IMG/VR virus record: IMGVR_UViG_3300034105_000406
Location: 1-25,925 of that record
Origin: a virus
DNA length: 25,925 bases
Strand: one strand, 5' to 3'
Part shown: one piece after another, positions 1-8,004 of the stretch
Layout of the letters: each line of letters opens with the position of its first letter
Position numbering within the stretch: the first letter of the stretch is position 1
The notes under the pieces: generated by a model
Database searches by the model: none
Told to the model about the DNA's origin: nothing
Seen by the model: only the letters and a program-made list of their open reading frames with translations
Translations under genes and position numbers: made by a program

Positions 1-764
1 GTCACACCAGCCGTGATGCTGATATTGTTGGTTACCCAATAATTGCCATTGCCTGAGAAGTCTTTACCTAAGCCTACGTTGCTTGATGTAGTCAGCGCAG
101 AGTTGTCTGTGAAGTTTAAATAAAAACCGTTTGTGCCGTAAGTGCCTGTGTACCGTGCGGGTTGCCATACGCCTGTGAGAGCGTTGGTTGAGCCAAATGA
201 TGAGGGGGTGAGCGCCTGGCCGTCAACAGAATTAAACTCTGCTGTGTAACCATCAAAATAAGCAGTGCCAACATACGAATTTATATAACTTGCAACGTTA
301 GCGTTATATCTTGTGTCGTAATTTAGTGAGGGATAACTTGCAATAGCTAACGCTGTAACTTGCGTACCGTTAATGTATATTTTGACCCTGTTTGCTGCTG
401 TAGCTTGAGTTGTGTCAGTAGAAATTATAATGTGATACCAAGCAGACGGGTCACGAAATACTTGTGTTGTCTGTAATTGCCAAACAAAACTACCTACACT
501 TGAGTCATAAGTAAAAACTTCTAGTACATCAGTAGATAAAATACGCAAATAAAAATACAACCCACTACCTGTGCCAACAGCAAATAATTGTTGGTTAACG
601 CCAAGCGTACCCCGCTTAACCCAATTGGAATACGTCCAAGTTTTTTGATTCCCCGCAGTTGCAGGAGTCCGACTCAAATACGCAGACGCACTCGACCGTG
701 TTCGCAGCGAGCGTGTGAGGTTGTAGCCTGTGGATGCAGAGTTACCGGCAATAACAAAGCTCAT
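1..764 (-). CDS. LamG/ConA-like tail protein, partial (cut by left edge)
   Basis: An open frame starts at the ATG at 764-762 and runs to the window edge without a stop, giving 254 residues of an incomplete protein. Its start overlaps the stop of the upstream fibre gene by one base (TAATG), so translation is probably coupled. The sequence is rich in aromatic residues and beta strands. It carries the phage version of a laminin-G/concanavalin-like fold: a strand ending YFDGYTAEFNSVDGQ near residue 171, then LTPSSFG, GVWQPARYTGTYGTNGFYL and GKDFSGNGNYW. These landmarks are familiar in receptor- or glycan-binding tail proteins of aquatic phages. The function is inferred from that resemblance. The gene is visibly more AT-rich than the fibre genes before it, which would fit a swapped host-range module. 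The C-terminus is unknown. Confidence 0.75.
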   Translation of the reverse strand, partial: MSFVIAGNSASTGYNLTRSLRTRSSASAYLSRTPATAGNQKTWTYSNWVKRGTLGVNQQLFAVGTGSGLYFYLRILSTDVLEVFTYDSSVGSFVWQLQTTQVFRDPSAWYHIIISTDTTQATAANRVKIYINGTQVTALAIASYPSLNYDTRYNANVASYINSYVGTAYFDGYTAEFNSVDGQALTPSSFGSTNALTGVWQPARYTGTYGTNGFYLNFTDNSALTTSSNVGLGKDFSGNGNYWVTNNISITAGV

Positions 765-1660
765 TACGCCACCGCCTGTGAGATGCCTTGTTGATAGAGG
801 TTTGTGCCATCAGAGCGAAACGTAAAATAATCTTTGCCCGCAGCAGTAGTTGTTAACGTAGGCGCTGTACCCGATGCCCACTTAAACACCGAGTTCCATG
901 TGAGCGTATTGCTACCGGCATTCTGAATCACAGCCAACGCATAAAACGCACCGTCTTTCAGGTTAGTTGGCGCACCCATAGTCCTGTTCGTTGACACAAA
1001 CGTAAACGTAGCTACCTGACTTGTTGCTGTGTTCCAAGCAACCGTTGCCGCATCGGTCAGCGCAAGGTTAGCAGCCCAGCCTGTCGTAGCTTTTACTTCA
1101 GCGGGAGCAGTCGTACCTAACGCTGGCGGTGAGGCAAAGTAAGTTGTGAAGCCCGTGCCGGACACCGTTGAGGATGCGGCAAGGGTTGTGAATGCGCCCG
1201 TTGTCGGAGTAGTCGCGCCCACAGTGCCGTTGACGTTGATTGATGCCGTGCCAGTCAGGTTAGTGACCGTGCCGCTTGAGGGTGTACCCAGAGCGCCGCC
1301 GTTAACCACCACAGCGCCTGCGGTACCGACGTTGACACCGATAGCTGTCTGCACGCCTGTACCGAGCGCGGTGAGCCCTGTGCCGCCGTTAGCAATCGCC
1401 AACGTGCCTGCAAGGGTGACAGCGCCAGACGTTGCGGTGCTAGGTGTTAAGCCTGTTGTGCCGGCGGTGAATGAGGTCACACCTGCTGCAGCTGCTTTTG
1501 ACGCAAGCACCTGCACAACGCCTGCGCTGTCTTCGTAGTAGAGCTTGCCGTCGTTGTTGTTAAGCGCTAACTCGCCGGGCTCTAAGTCTGCCGCCAAGGG
1601 CACAGCCGCCGCGGTCGTCGAGAGGTAAAGTTTGATTGGGGTAAAGCCTGCTTGTGCCAT
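764..1660 (-). CDS. Tail fibre protein, short (298 aa)
   Basis: This gene encodes a low-complexity protein rich in Gly, Thr and Ala that is typical of trimeric phage fibres. The N-terminal 60 residues include PLAADLEPGELALNNNDGKLYY, a phage-fibre signature close to the virion-attachment end. The middle carries ANGGTGLTALGTGVQTAIGV and the motif VVNGGALGTPSSGTVTNLTG, which recurs in many fibre proteins. The last 100 residues (NRTMGAPTNLKDGAFYALAV to KDYFTFRSDGTNLYQQG) form a beta-rich terminal domain often seen at fibre ends. Its ATG directly abuts the TAA of the 565-residue fibre gene upstream, and its own stop overlaps the start of the LamG-like gene. A structural role in the tail is well supported. 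Receptor specificity cannot be read from the sequence. Confidence 0.8.
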   Translation of the reverse strand: MAQAGFTPIKLYLSTTAAAVPLAADLEPGELALNNNDGKLYYEDSAGVVQVLASKAAAAGVTSFTAGTTGLTPSTATSGAVTLAGTLAIANGGTGLTALGTGVQTAIGVNVGTAGAVVVNGGALGTPSSGTVTNLTGTASINVNGTVGATTPTTGAFTTLAASSTVSGTGFTTYFASPPALGTTAPAEVKATTGWAANLALTDAATVAWNTATSQVATFTFVSTNRTMGAPTNLKDGAFYALAVIQNAGSNTLTWNSVFKWASGTAPTLTTTAAGKDYFTFRSDGTNLYQQGISQAVA

Positions 1661-3358
1661 TTAAAAAGTACCTCCTGAGATACCACCCGTAGCAGTCAGT
1701 GCGCCCGTAGATGGAACAAATGATAATTTAGTTGATGTGACTTTTTGTGGCAGGTTGCCGGTGTTAGCAGTCACCCACGTTGGGTACACAGCAGTTGCCG
1801 TGCTTGTGTCATCTGTGATTGCGGTGTTCGTTGCATCCGTGGCCGTGCCAACCGACAATGTACTCTGAGCAACGTAAGTGGGCGCTGAGGCACCTGCGGT
1901 TAAGACATAACCGTTCGTGCCAAGCGCGAGCATAGAGGTAGCGCCTGCGCCCGTTTGGTAAGGCACCGAGCCTGCTGCTCCGCTTGCGAGGTTAGTTGCA
2001 GTCGTTGCAGTTGTGGCCGAGCCCACAGACAATGTAGACTGCGCAACGTACTGCGGTGCACTTGCACCTGCTGTCAGCACATAATTGGTCGTGCCTAGCG
2101 TGAGCTTTGAAAGCGTTGTTGTGCCGCTTGCGTAGAGCAGGTCACCTATTGTGTACGACGCGAGCCCTGTGCCGCCGTAACCAACGCCGACCGTGCCGCT
2201 TGTGATCTGGTTGCCGTTAATCGCAATTGCCGTTGTTGCGGCCAATGTTAGCTGACCCTGCGCGTTGACGGTAAAAGTCGCAACGCTCGATGCAGAGCCA
2301 TACGCCGCCGCGGTTACCGCCGTGTTAGCGATCGCCACAGTCACAGCGGCCGAGCCGTTGTAGCTCGTTCCTGACAGCCCTGTGCCCATCGTGAGCGCAA
2401 AGGGCGCTGCCGCGGTCACGGTGGTTGAGCCACCAAGGCTAACCGAGGTGCCGTTAATCGTAATTGCTGAGTTAGTCAGCGATGCGTTAGCGATGTTGCT
2501 CAGCGTGTTGTTTGCACCGCTGATCGTTTTGTTGGTGAGCGTCTGGGTGTCGGTAAGAGTGACAACCGTTGAGTCAATTGAAATCGTGCCCGTGGAAGTG
2601 ATCGGCCCACCCGTCAGTCCAGTTCCTGTTGCAATTGAGGTGACGCCTGAGCCCGCCGCAAAGGAGTTCCAAGAGCCGTTGTAGCCCTCAAACAAGCCTG
2701 TGTCTAAGTTAAGCCTGAACGCGCCAACAGCGCCTGCGCGTTGCGCGGTCGTTCCACTTGGCACCTGTACCGCGGCCGTGCCCGGTAGCACGGGGTTTGA
2801 CACGATACCAATAATTGGGTTGCCGCCCGCGCCGTTACCGTTTGTGACAGAAATTTCGTTAGACGCGCCTGTGAGCGTGAGTGGTGTGAGCGCCGAGCCG
2901 TTAATTGCCAACAAGCCCGTGCCAGCGGCATTTGCAAGCGCAAGGGGTAAACCACTCAAAGAGAGCGTTGGGTCACCACTTATCCCGCTACCATTGCTCA
3001 GAGACAGCCCAGAACCGCTCACAGCGAACGATCGCGCCGTGATGGTATTAGCAGCGGTCTTAACAATGATGCCTGTGCCAGCAGTCTCTAACGAAGCCGC
3101 AGTGCCATTGAAGGCGATTGTGTAAGAACCTTGCGCACCACCGTCTGTGATACCAAGCCCGACACCAGTTGAGAAGTACCGACTGTTGGACAAAGTTGTT
3201 TGCAAGCCAACAGTTAAAAATGTCTGCGTGAGCGAGGGACTCGAGGTAATCGCAGAGACAGTCGTTTGAACCGTTAATCCGTTCTGGACGACAGGCACTA
3301 GCTCAGTGCCGGTAATGGCCTGAGCTGCGGGGAGGGCTGTGATCCTGACATCTGCCAT
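1661..3358 (-). CDS. Tail fibre protein, long (565 aa)
   Basis: This is a repetitive protein rich in Thr, Ser, Gly and Ala. The N-terminus (MADVRITALPAAQAITGTEL) matches the usual attachment segment of phage fibres. Landmarks include SIATGTGLTGGPITSTGTISID near residue 240, TLTDTQTLTNKTISGANNTL and GVGYGGTGLASYTIGDLLYAS. Two near-identical blocks of about 35 residues (YVLTAGASAPxYVAQSTLSVG) lie near residues 420-455 and 480-515, with a period of about 60. Such repeats usually build an extended triple-beta shaft. The ATG follows the stop of the Cys4 protein by one base. The protein ends TGALTATGGISGGTF with no obvious enzyme domain and no intramolecular chaperone, so it probably serves as a shaft or adaptor for the next two gene products. 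That role is inferred. Confidence 0.8.
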   Translation of the reverse strand: MADVRITALPAAQAITGTELVPVVQNGLTVQTTVSAITSSPSLTQTFLTVGLQTTLSNSRYFSTGVGLGITDGGAQGSYTIAFNGTAASLETAGTGIIVKTAANTITARSFAVSGSGLSLSNGSGISGDPTLSLSGLPLALANAAGTGLLAINGSALTPLTLTGASNEISVTNGNGAGGNPIIGIVSNPVLPGTAAVQVPSGTTAQRAGAVGAFRLNLDTGLFEGYNGSWNSFAAGSGVTSIATGTGLTGGPITSTGTISIDSTVVTLTDTQTLTNKTISGANNTLSNIANASLTNSAITINGTSVSLGGSTTVTAAAPFALTMGTGLSGTSYNGSAAVTVAIANTAVTAAAYGSASSVATFTVNAQGQLTLAATTAIAINGNQITSGTVGVGYGGTGLASYTIGDLLYASGTTTLSKLTLGTTNYVLTAGASAPQYVAQSTLSVGSATTATTATNLASGAAGSVPYQTGAGATSMLALGTNGYVLTAGASAPTYVAQSTLSVGTATDATNTAITDDTSTATAVYPTWVTANTGNLPQKVTSTKLSFVPSTGALTATGGISGGTF

Positions 3359-3359
3359 G

Positions 3360-3701
3360 TTAAGGACTCAATATATCTAAATTACCGTCATTCGGCGTAT
3401 TCGCTTGCTCAGTTGCGATCCCGACATCGTCTTCGTTCTGTATGTCAGGGTCAAGGATGATGTTGTTATGCGTCTCTGCAACATCAGCATCTGGGCGAGG
3501 AAAACGTAAGCTAATCTTTTCAGACTGCCTTGCCGGCAACCTATATGGGTCAAACTGGTCACTACACGACTCAGAGCAAACCTTTATAGCGGGTATGTTG
3601 CCGTCTGCACGCATGTCGCTATAAGCTCTTTTCATCTTGCAACGGTCGCATATGAAAACACTCAAACTACTGTTGCCAATTGTATTCAAAAAGCGAGGCA
3701 T
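3360..3701 (-). CDS. Small Cys4 (zinc-ribbon-like) phage protein
   Basis: A protein of 113 residues with four cysteines placed as C18-x2-C21 and C42-x3-C46, a spacing compatible with binding one zinc ion. The following segment FDPYRLPARQ and the basic stretch EKISLRFPRPD are recognisable landmarks of a conserved small protein found between tail-adaptor and fibre genes in aquatic phages. The last 45 residues are acidic and probably disordered. A strong ribosome-binding site (AGGGGG, about six bases before the ATG) supports the start at 3701. The gene sits 11 bases after the adaptor gene and one base before the long fibre gene. Its function is not known. A structural or assembly role is suggested only by context. 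Confidence 0.7.
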   Translation of the reverse strand: MPRFLNTIGNSSLSVFICDRCKMKRAYSDMRADGNIPAIKVCSESCSDQFDPYRLPARQSEKISLRFPRPDADVAETHNNIILDPDIQNEDDVGIATEQANTPNDGNLDILSP

Positions 3702-3712
3702 TTCATACCCCC

Positions 3713-4771
3713 TTACCGAGTGTACATGCTGATATTGGGCGAGATCATAATGGGTGACTTGTCGCGGTTCTCGTTCTGCGCCAGCATGAAGTGCTTCTCG
3801 TACTGCTGCTCAAGGTACGTTATACGCGCGGCATCAACTTGCGGCAACTCCAACGCCATCTGGTGCGCCAAGCCGTTTTGAATTGCCATGTAAAAGTACT
3901 GGGGGATCTCAATCTCGCCGCTTAGATCGCCGACGTCTTGAATATAGCGGTTCAACCACAGCTCGAGCTGCGGGCTGATGTTGTCAGGCACTGGCCAGAC
4001 TTCCATGTTGGGCTGAGGGATCGTGCGATTGAACCAGTACTGAAGGGGTCTGAGCGCCGTAAACGAGCGGTTAGGCAGTGAGCTGTAATCGTCACGGTTC
4101 ATGCGCGACATGTTAATTGACATCGGCATCGTGCCAAATACAACCTGATAGAAGCCCATATTGACACCCGCAGTCTGCTGAATACGCCAAAAAGGCGCTG
4201 TCTCAGAGGGGTCAAGGTCGTAATAAATCCAAGTGCCAGATTCCCACGTCACCGCGCCGGGTGCGTAGACCGTCACCCAAGTTGTGCCGTCCATTGAGTA
4301 CTGCAGGTTTACGGTCACAGAACCGGACACCGCAGGCAAAATACCGATCGTGCTGATGTAGACAGGGCTGCTCGTGCCGTTTGCAATGCCGATCGCGCCC
4401 GTGTTGTTGCTCAGTTGGCATATCAGGTCACCTACGCCGTTAAAAGCGTTTAGGGTGGTGCCTGACGTGCTGTTGGCACCCGTACTGATGTTAGTGAGCG
4501 TGCGGTAGTTGGCGTTGAGCACGTCAACGGTGCCCACGGGCAAAAAGTACTCGTACTTGTTTGGTTGCAGACCAACGATGACTTTGTTGATCGCCCAGTA
4601 GTTGACGCCGTAATTGCTCAGGCTCGAGAGCAGGTAGTACAGGCTCTCCTTAGCGGCTTGCACCTGCTCGACAGTCAGCTCCTCGGCGAGCTTACCCGCA
4701 CGGCGTGCGCCGTGATCGATTAGCTGTTGGACAGAGATTGTGGTCTGAGAGACTGTGCCGCTAGTTGACAT
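3713..4771 (-). CDS. P22 gp4-like head-tail adaptor with inserted beta domain
   Basis: The 352-residue product resembles the tail adaptor / DNA-stabilisation proteins that close the portal of short-tailed phages. The N-terminal 90 residues are helical (VQQLIDHGARRAGKLAEELTV, then SLYYLLSSLSNYGVNYWAI). The C-terminal part (ALRPLQYWFNRTIPQPNMEV, WPVPDN, LELWLNRYIQDVGDLSGEI, PQYFYMAIQNGLAHQMALEL) is the conserved core of the family. Between them, at about residues 90-215, lies a beta-rich insert with a discoidin-like look (VTVNLQYSMDGTTWVTVY, WESGTWIYYDLDPSE, FWRIQQTAG), which could contact sugars or other tail proteins. The ATG immediately follows the TAG of the upstream gene. The family assignment is from recognition of the core sequence; the role of the insert is inference. 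Confidence 0.72.
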   Translation of the reverse strand: MSTSGTVSQTTISVQQLIDHGARRAGKLAEELTVEQVQAAKESLYYLLSSLSNYGVNYWAINKVIVGLQPNKYEYFLPVGTVDVLNANYRTLTNISTGANSTSGTTLNAFNGVGDLICQLSNNTGAIGIANGTSSPVYISTIGILPAVSGSVTVNLQYSMDGTTWVTVYAPGAVTWESGTWIYYDLDPSETAPFWRIQQTAGVNMGFYQVVFGTMPMSINMSRMNRDDYSSLPNRSFTALRPLQYWFNRTIPQPNMEVWPVPDNISPQLELWLNRYIQDVGDLSGEIEIPQYFYMAIQNGLAHQMALELPQVDAARITYLEQQYEKHFMLAQNENRDKSPIMISPNISMYTR

Positions 4772-5284
4772 CTACCACCCCGGACATTTCCAGCGTTTTA
4801 AGGAGGCTTTTGCGCGTGGCGCATCGCCGCTTGCGTGCTTGACTACACCAGACATTCTGGCGCAAAATGAATTTTTACGGCTACCGCCCTCTGGCTGAGG
4901 GGCTTTCAGGTTCGACCCTGTTGCTGCATTGTACTTCGCACGACCTTTGGCTGTGAGTCCCGCGCCCTGATCTGTTGGCAATTTCTCGCCCCGACCGACT
5001 GCTAAAGAGACATCACCGCCGTCTTTCATCTTTGCAGTCTTTGCAGACTGCTTAAAAGCTGCTGCGGTCGGTGCTCCTGCGCTGCCTACCTTGCGCATAC
5101 GCTCGCCCGAGCCCGCAGCAATACGTTCCTGTTTTTTGTGGATGTTGGCGTATAGCCCACCGCTTTTCATCTTATCAGCCGCCGCAAACTCTTTACCGAC
5201 CTTCTGAGGCACACCGCCGAACCCACCCTTAGTGTGAGCGGCGGCCTGCATCAAGCGCTTTTGGGCAGGTGATTTGCTCGGCAT
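4772..5284 (-). CDS. Basic DUF6321-like phage protein
   Basis: This is a strongly basic protein of 170 residues. The N-terminus SKSPAQKRLMQAAAH followed by GGFGGVPQKVGKEFAAADK is a widespread phage signature. The middle (YANIHKKQERIAAGSGERMR, then GAPTAAAFKQSAKTAKMKDG) and the C-terminal domain (GLTAKGRAKYNAATGSNLKA through NSFCARMSGV to the final RWKCPGW) match the DUF6321 type as I recall it. Two Gly-Gly motifs (KMKSGGLYAN and KMKDGGDVSL) resemble motifs in other proteins of this operon. The gene lies two bases after the preceding stop. The function is unknown. Its charge would suit contact with packaged DNA or an acidic virion partner, but that is inference. Confidence 0.7.
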   Translation of the reverse strand: MPSKSPAQKRLMQAAAHTKGGFGGVPQKVGKEFAAADKMKSGGLYANIHKKQERIAAGSGERMRKVGSAGAPTAAAFKQSAKTAKMKDGGDVSLAVGRGEKLPTDQGAGLTAKGRAKYNAATGSNLKAPQPEGGSRKNSFCARMSGVVKHASGDAPRAKASLKRWKCPGW

Positions 5285-5286
5285 GA

Positions 5287-6066
5287 TTAGTCTGGGTTCT
5301 TGATGTAGATGCCTTCAAACTCAGCAGAGACATTTGAAGCCCCCGCTGAAGCAATCGCCCTAATTTCAATGTCTGTCTTTTCAGTAAAAGCCAAAGGGGT
5401 GTGTAGGTCAATCACGAAGTCTCCATTACCGGGGGTACGCGCTGAACTTTGTATTCTAAAAACACCACCAAGTGGACGTTGAATCAACTGAAAGTTGGTC
5501 GATGCGTTTGCGGTTGAGTTTGCAGATGTGAAGAAAGTTCCCATTAAATACAGTGTGTACCCTGCTGGCACTGTCCAAAACGCCATCTGTGTTTGGTTTG
5601 CAGTAAGGGTAATCATGCCGTAAACAATTGCAGGCACACCAGAAGTGACAGTGCCTGTGCCAGCGTAAATAGTACCTGCGGCAGTTGCACCAGAACCGGC
5701 GGTGGTCACATAAATACGAGAAATACGCAAATAACTGTTGCCAGTGTTGACTGCTGTTTGCCCATCTAAAAGAACAGACTCGCTAATTTCGTTGTAATCT
5801 GCATCAAGACCAAAAATAGCAATTGTTCTTGCTCCAGTTCCAGCAGAAGTGTCGTCTGCGCTTGAACTAGAAATTTTCATTACCGTGGCAGAAGCGGGGT
5901 ACACATATGTCCCGCCTTGCGCCCAAACTGTTTCTACGGATGTGCCGACATCGCCGTTGATGCCAAATTTAAACAAAGTTTTGTGACCATCAACTTGATT
6001 ACGAGCGACTTGCAATTCAAACGGCTCGTACGCACCCTGACGAGTTGCTGACGAATATGTACCCAT
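5287..6066 (-). CDS. Conserved virion structural protein (259 aa)
   Basis: The frame is open from 6123, but the ATG at 6066 is preferred. It has AAGGAA five bases upstream and begins MGTYSSATRQGAYEPFELQV, a typical virion-protein start, whereas the extra 19 residues would overlap the end of the preceding gene. The rest is beta-rich: ARTIAIFGLDADYNEISESV, then YLRISRIYVTTAGSG, MAFWTVPAGYTLYLMG and a C-terminal EFEGIYIKNPD. I recognise it as a recurrent phage structural protein that lies between capsid and tail-adaptor genes, but I cannot give it a proven role. A minor head, neck or decoration protein is likely from its position. Confidence 0.65.
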   Translation of the reverse strand: MGTYSSATRQGAYEPFELQVARNQVDGHKTLFKFGINGDVGTSVETVWAQGGTYVYPASATVMKISSSSADDTSAGTGARTIAIFGLDADYNEISESVLLDGQTAVNTGNSYLRISRIYVTTAGSGATAAGTIYAGTGTVTSGVPAIVYGMITLTANQTQMAFWTVPAGYTLYLMGTFFTSANSTANASTNFQLIQRPLGGVFRIQSSARTPGNGDFVIDLHTPLAFTEKTDIEIRAIASAGASNVSAEFEGIYIKNPD

Positions 6067-6116
6067 TGCTATTCCTTGGCTGAGTTGAGGCGACCGAAGC
6101 CGCCCCCGATTTATTA

Positions 6117-6671
6117 CTAGCAACCGCCTTTTTTCATCGCCTTAAAGCCGCCGCCGTCTTTGCACGCTACTTTAGCGAAGCCACCGTCTGCAAACTTCTG
6201 CACAACACCGCCGGTTGCGTACTTCTGAACAACGCCGCCAGTTGCATACTTGGGCATGCCGCCAGTTTTAAGACCCTTGTGAGCCTTAGACGCTGGCTTG
6301 CCCTCATGAGACATCAGCTCTTTCTTGATGCCCTTGATCTGGCGCTCTTCTTTCATGTGCATCGCCTTGCTCTCAACTTCGCCGCCTTTCTTGCGCATCA
6401 TCGGGGCAGCACCAGCGCCTGCACGCTGAGCCATCGCGGCCTCGAGCATTGCTGCGCGAGGATCAGGACGACGACCCATCGCTGGGCGACCCATCGCGGG
6501 ACGCGAGGGCATGGGACGACGACCCATAGGTTGGGCTGCAGCGGCTAGAGGAGCAGTAGGCATTGCACCGCCCATTTGCATCTTTGTCTTGCCGCCTTTC
6601 TTCATGCCCTTACCGGCCTCATCAACTGAGGGCTCGGTAGATTTCATCATCTTCATCTCTTTGAAACCCAT
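6117..6671 (-). CDS. Highly basic Lys/Met/Gly-rich protein with tandem Gly-Gly motifs
   Basis: This low-complexity protein of 184 residues is dominated by Lys, Met, Gly, Ala and Arg. After an N-terminal KGMKKGGKTKMQMGG comes a Pro/Arg/Met segment (PMGRRPMPSRPAMGRPAMGR), then a charged, probably helical region (ESKAMHMKEERQIKGIKKEL). The tail holds two exact KYATGGVVQ copies from residue 141, then KFADGGFAK and several more Gly-Gly pairs, ending MKKGGC. The two tandem copies differ at synonymous third positions, which argues that the peptide itself is selected. AGGGG lies seven bases before the ATG. It sits just downstream of the 415-residue structural gene. No enzymatic domain is visible. DNA condensation, or attachment of virion proteins through the Gly-Gly motif, is possible but unproven. 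Confidence 0.65.
   Translation of the reverse strand: MGFKEMKMMKSTEPSVDEAGKGMKKGGKTKMQMGGAMPTAPLAAAAQPMGRRPMPSRPAMGRPAMGRRPDPRAAMLEAAMAQRAGAGAAPMMRKKGGEVESKAMHMKEERQIKGIKKELMSHEGKPASKAHKGLKTGGMPKYATGGVVQKYATGGVVQKFADGGFAKVACKDGGGFKAMKKGGC
6198..6251 (-). repeat. Tandem 27-bp coding repeat (KYATGGVVQ x2)
   Basis: Two adjacent 27-bp units (6225-6251 and 6198-6224) encode identical nonapeptides. A third, diverged unit (KFADGGFAK) follows at 6171-6197. The DNA copies differ at several silent positions (TAT/TAC, ACT/ACC, GGC/GGT, GTT/GTG), so the repeat is old or maintained at the protein level. Confidence 0.85.
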
Positions 6672-6681
6672 GATCTACCCC

Positions 6682-7929
6682 TTAGGCTTGTGTGACGCCG
6701 AGAGCGCCAGTACGGGTTGAGTTCGGACCAACAGCGATCGCTGGTAACAAGATTCCCATTACGGTGCGAACAATACCATTTGACGCAGTAGCAGGCACAT
6801 AAGTCCCACGCACGTCGCCTGTGGTGGTCGTTGCGGTTGCAGTGTCAGCGGCGACAAACGTACCAGCATCTTGTGCCAGTGTGTTGTTGCTCTTAACGCT
6901 TGCAACGTAAGCCACGTTTGCAACACGAATTGGAAGGCCAAGCACGTTGGTTGTTCCAACAGTCAAGGCAGTACCAGTCGCGCCACTCACGCTCACAGAG
7001 GTGATGAGGTAGAAGGCTTTCAAACCGCTCACAGCAGTGCTCACAGCAGCGCTAGAGGTGATTGCCTCGCTCATCGCTTGACCGTAAATGTCAAAACCAG
7101 AGACAGTCACAGTCACAGGAGCCACGCCCAAGGTGTAAGTCAAACCTGTTGGTGTGCCTGCCGTGGTCACCACCGCAGCGCCCGCTGTGGTAGTCAGGGT
7201 TGCAGAGGTCGCTGTTACAGCGGTCAGGATGTAGGTCGTTGGGTCGGTGTAGCCAGTGATGGTACCGGTGCCACCTAAAGTGCCAGAGATTGTCAAACGC
7301 TGACCAGTTACCAAGCCAGCTTGCGAGGTGAAGGTAATCTGACCACCAGTGCCTGCAATCACAACGCTTGCCAATGTTGCAGCAGCGGCAGTTGCAGTCG
7401 TTACTCTGACGCCACGAGGAACATCAAGCGAAAAAGCAGCAGTGCCAGCGACTGTAGTGACTGACTTCACGTTAGTCCCAGCCGTTAGCGTCAAGGCACC
7501 CGCGGCGGCAGGAGTTTGTGATGCGGCAATGTTGTTTGCAACAGCGGCTTGAGGAACCACATCCCACACATAGATGCGACCCAAGGGGCCAACACCCAAG
7601 CTCATTGGAGATGGATTGTCAAAAAGCTCTAAATCATGCAAAGTCAACGCAACAGTGTTTGCGATGTTGATTGCTTGGTTGAGGATATAAGTGCCAGCAC
7701 CACCAGTGCCAGTACCGAATGCAGTGATGTAAGTGCCGTCAGTCACGCCTGTGCCATCGACATACATGCCGACGACGATTGGTGCGCCAAAGCCCACAGA
7801 GGTGATTGTCAGGGTTGTGGATGAAACGCTACCAGTACCACCGATTGCGGTAGTTGAATAGTTGCGTAGACCCGTACCCATAAAAGTTGGTGCAGAACCT
7901 AAGAATAGGTCGTCTGAAAATTGGGGCAT
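6682..7929 (-). CDS. Beta-rich head/virion structural protein (415 aa)
   Basis: This protein of 415 residues is rich in Thr, Ala, Val and Gly and has almost no Cys, as expected for a virion surface protein. It starts MPQFSDDLFLGSA after AGGAGA, with six bases of spacing. Two Ig-like or beta-sandwich inserts are visible: SSTTLTITSVGFGAPIVVGM with GTGTGGAGTYILNQA near residues 35-90, and a related unit ITFTSQAGLVTGQRLTISGT to TTYILTAV near residues 195-240. Between them, GRIYVWDVVPQA probably belongs to the core fold. It is the first gene after the terminator that follows the major capsid gene. A decoration or minor head protein is the best guess; the exact role is not shown by sequence. Confidence 0.65.
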   Translation of the reverse strand: MPQFSDDLFLGSAPTFMGTGLRNYSTTAIGGTGSVSSTTLTITSVGFGAPIVVGMYVDGTGVTDGTYITAFGTGTGGAGTYILNQAINIANTVALTLHDLELFDNPSPMSLGVGPLGRIYVWDVVPQAAVANNIAASQTPAAAGALTLTAGTNVKSVTTVAGTAAFSLDVPRGVRVTTATAAAATLASVVIAGTGGQITFTSQAGLVTGQRLTISGTLGGTGTITGYTDPTTYILTAVTATSATLTTTAGAAVVTTAGTPTGLTYTLGVAPVTVTVSGFDIYGQAMSEAITSSAAVSTAVSGLKAFYLITSVSVSGATGTALTVGTTNVLGLPIRVANVAYVASVKSNNTLAQDAGTFVAADTATATTTTGDVRGTYVPATASNGIVRTVMGILLPAIAVGPNSTRTGALGVTQA

Positions 7930-7966
7930 TTTAAATCTCCTGTGGCTTGAACCACTCGGTGAATAG

Positions 7967-7997
7967 AAAAAAGGGGCTAATCTTTTGGACTAGCCCC
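7967..7997 (-). terminator. Intrinsic terminator after the major capsid gene
   Basis: Eight bases after the capsid stop codon, the minus-strand transcript can form a 10-bp stem (GGGGCUAGUC with GAUUAGCCCC, one G-U pair) with a five-base loop, followed directly by six U. The wobble pair is G-U only when read on the minus strand, which matches the direction of transcription. It should end or attenuate transcripts before the 415-residue gene and so favour capsid expression. Confidence 0.85.
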
Positions 7998-8004
7998 CGT
8001 TACT

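Noticed and set aside
588-794. A short plus-strand frame near the left edge
   Set aside because: It is antisense to the LamG-like gene, Arg/Cys-rich and has no supporting start signal.
2382-3125. Plus-strand frames opposite the long fibre gene
   Set aside because: They mirror the repetitive fibre codons and give Val/Pro/Ala-rich products without motifs.
1661-3358. Fibre-gene repeats as a CRISPR-like array
   Set aside because: The repeats are long, imperfect and in frame within one protein, with no short palindromic units or unique spacers.
6067-6123. An earlier start for the 259-residue structural protein
   Set aside because: The extra residues overlap the upstream stop region, and the later ATG has AAGGAA at five bases and a typical virion-protein beginning.
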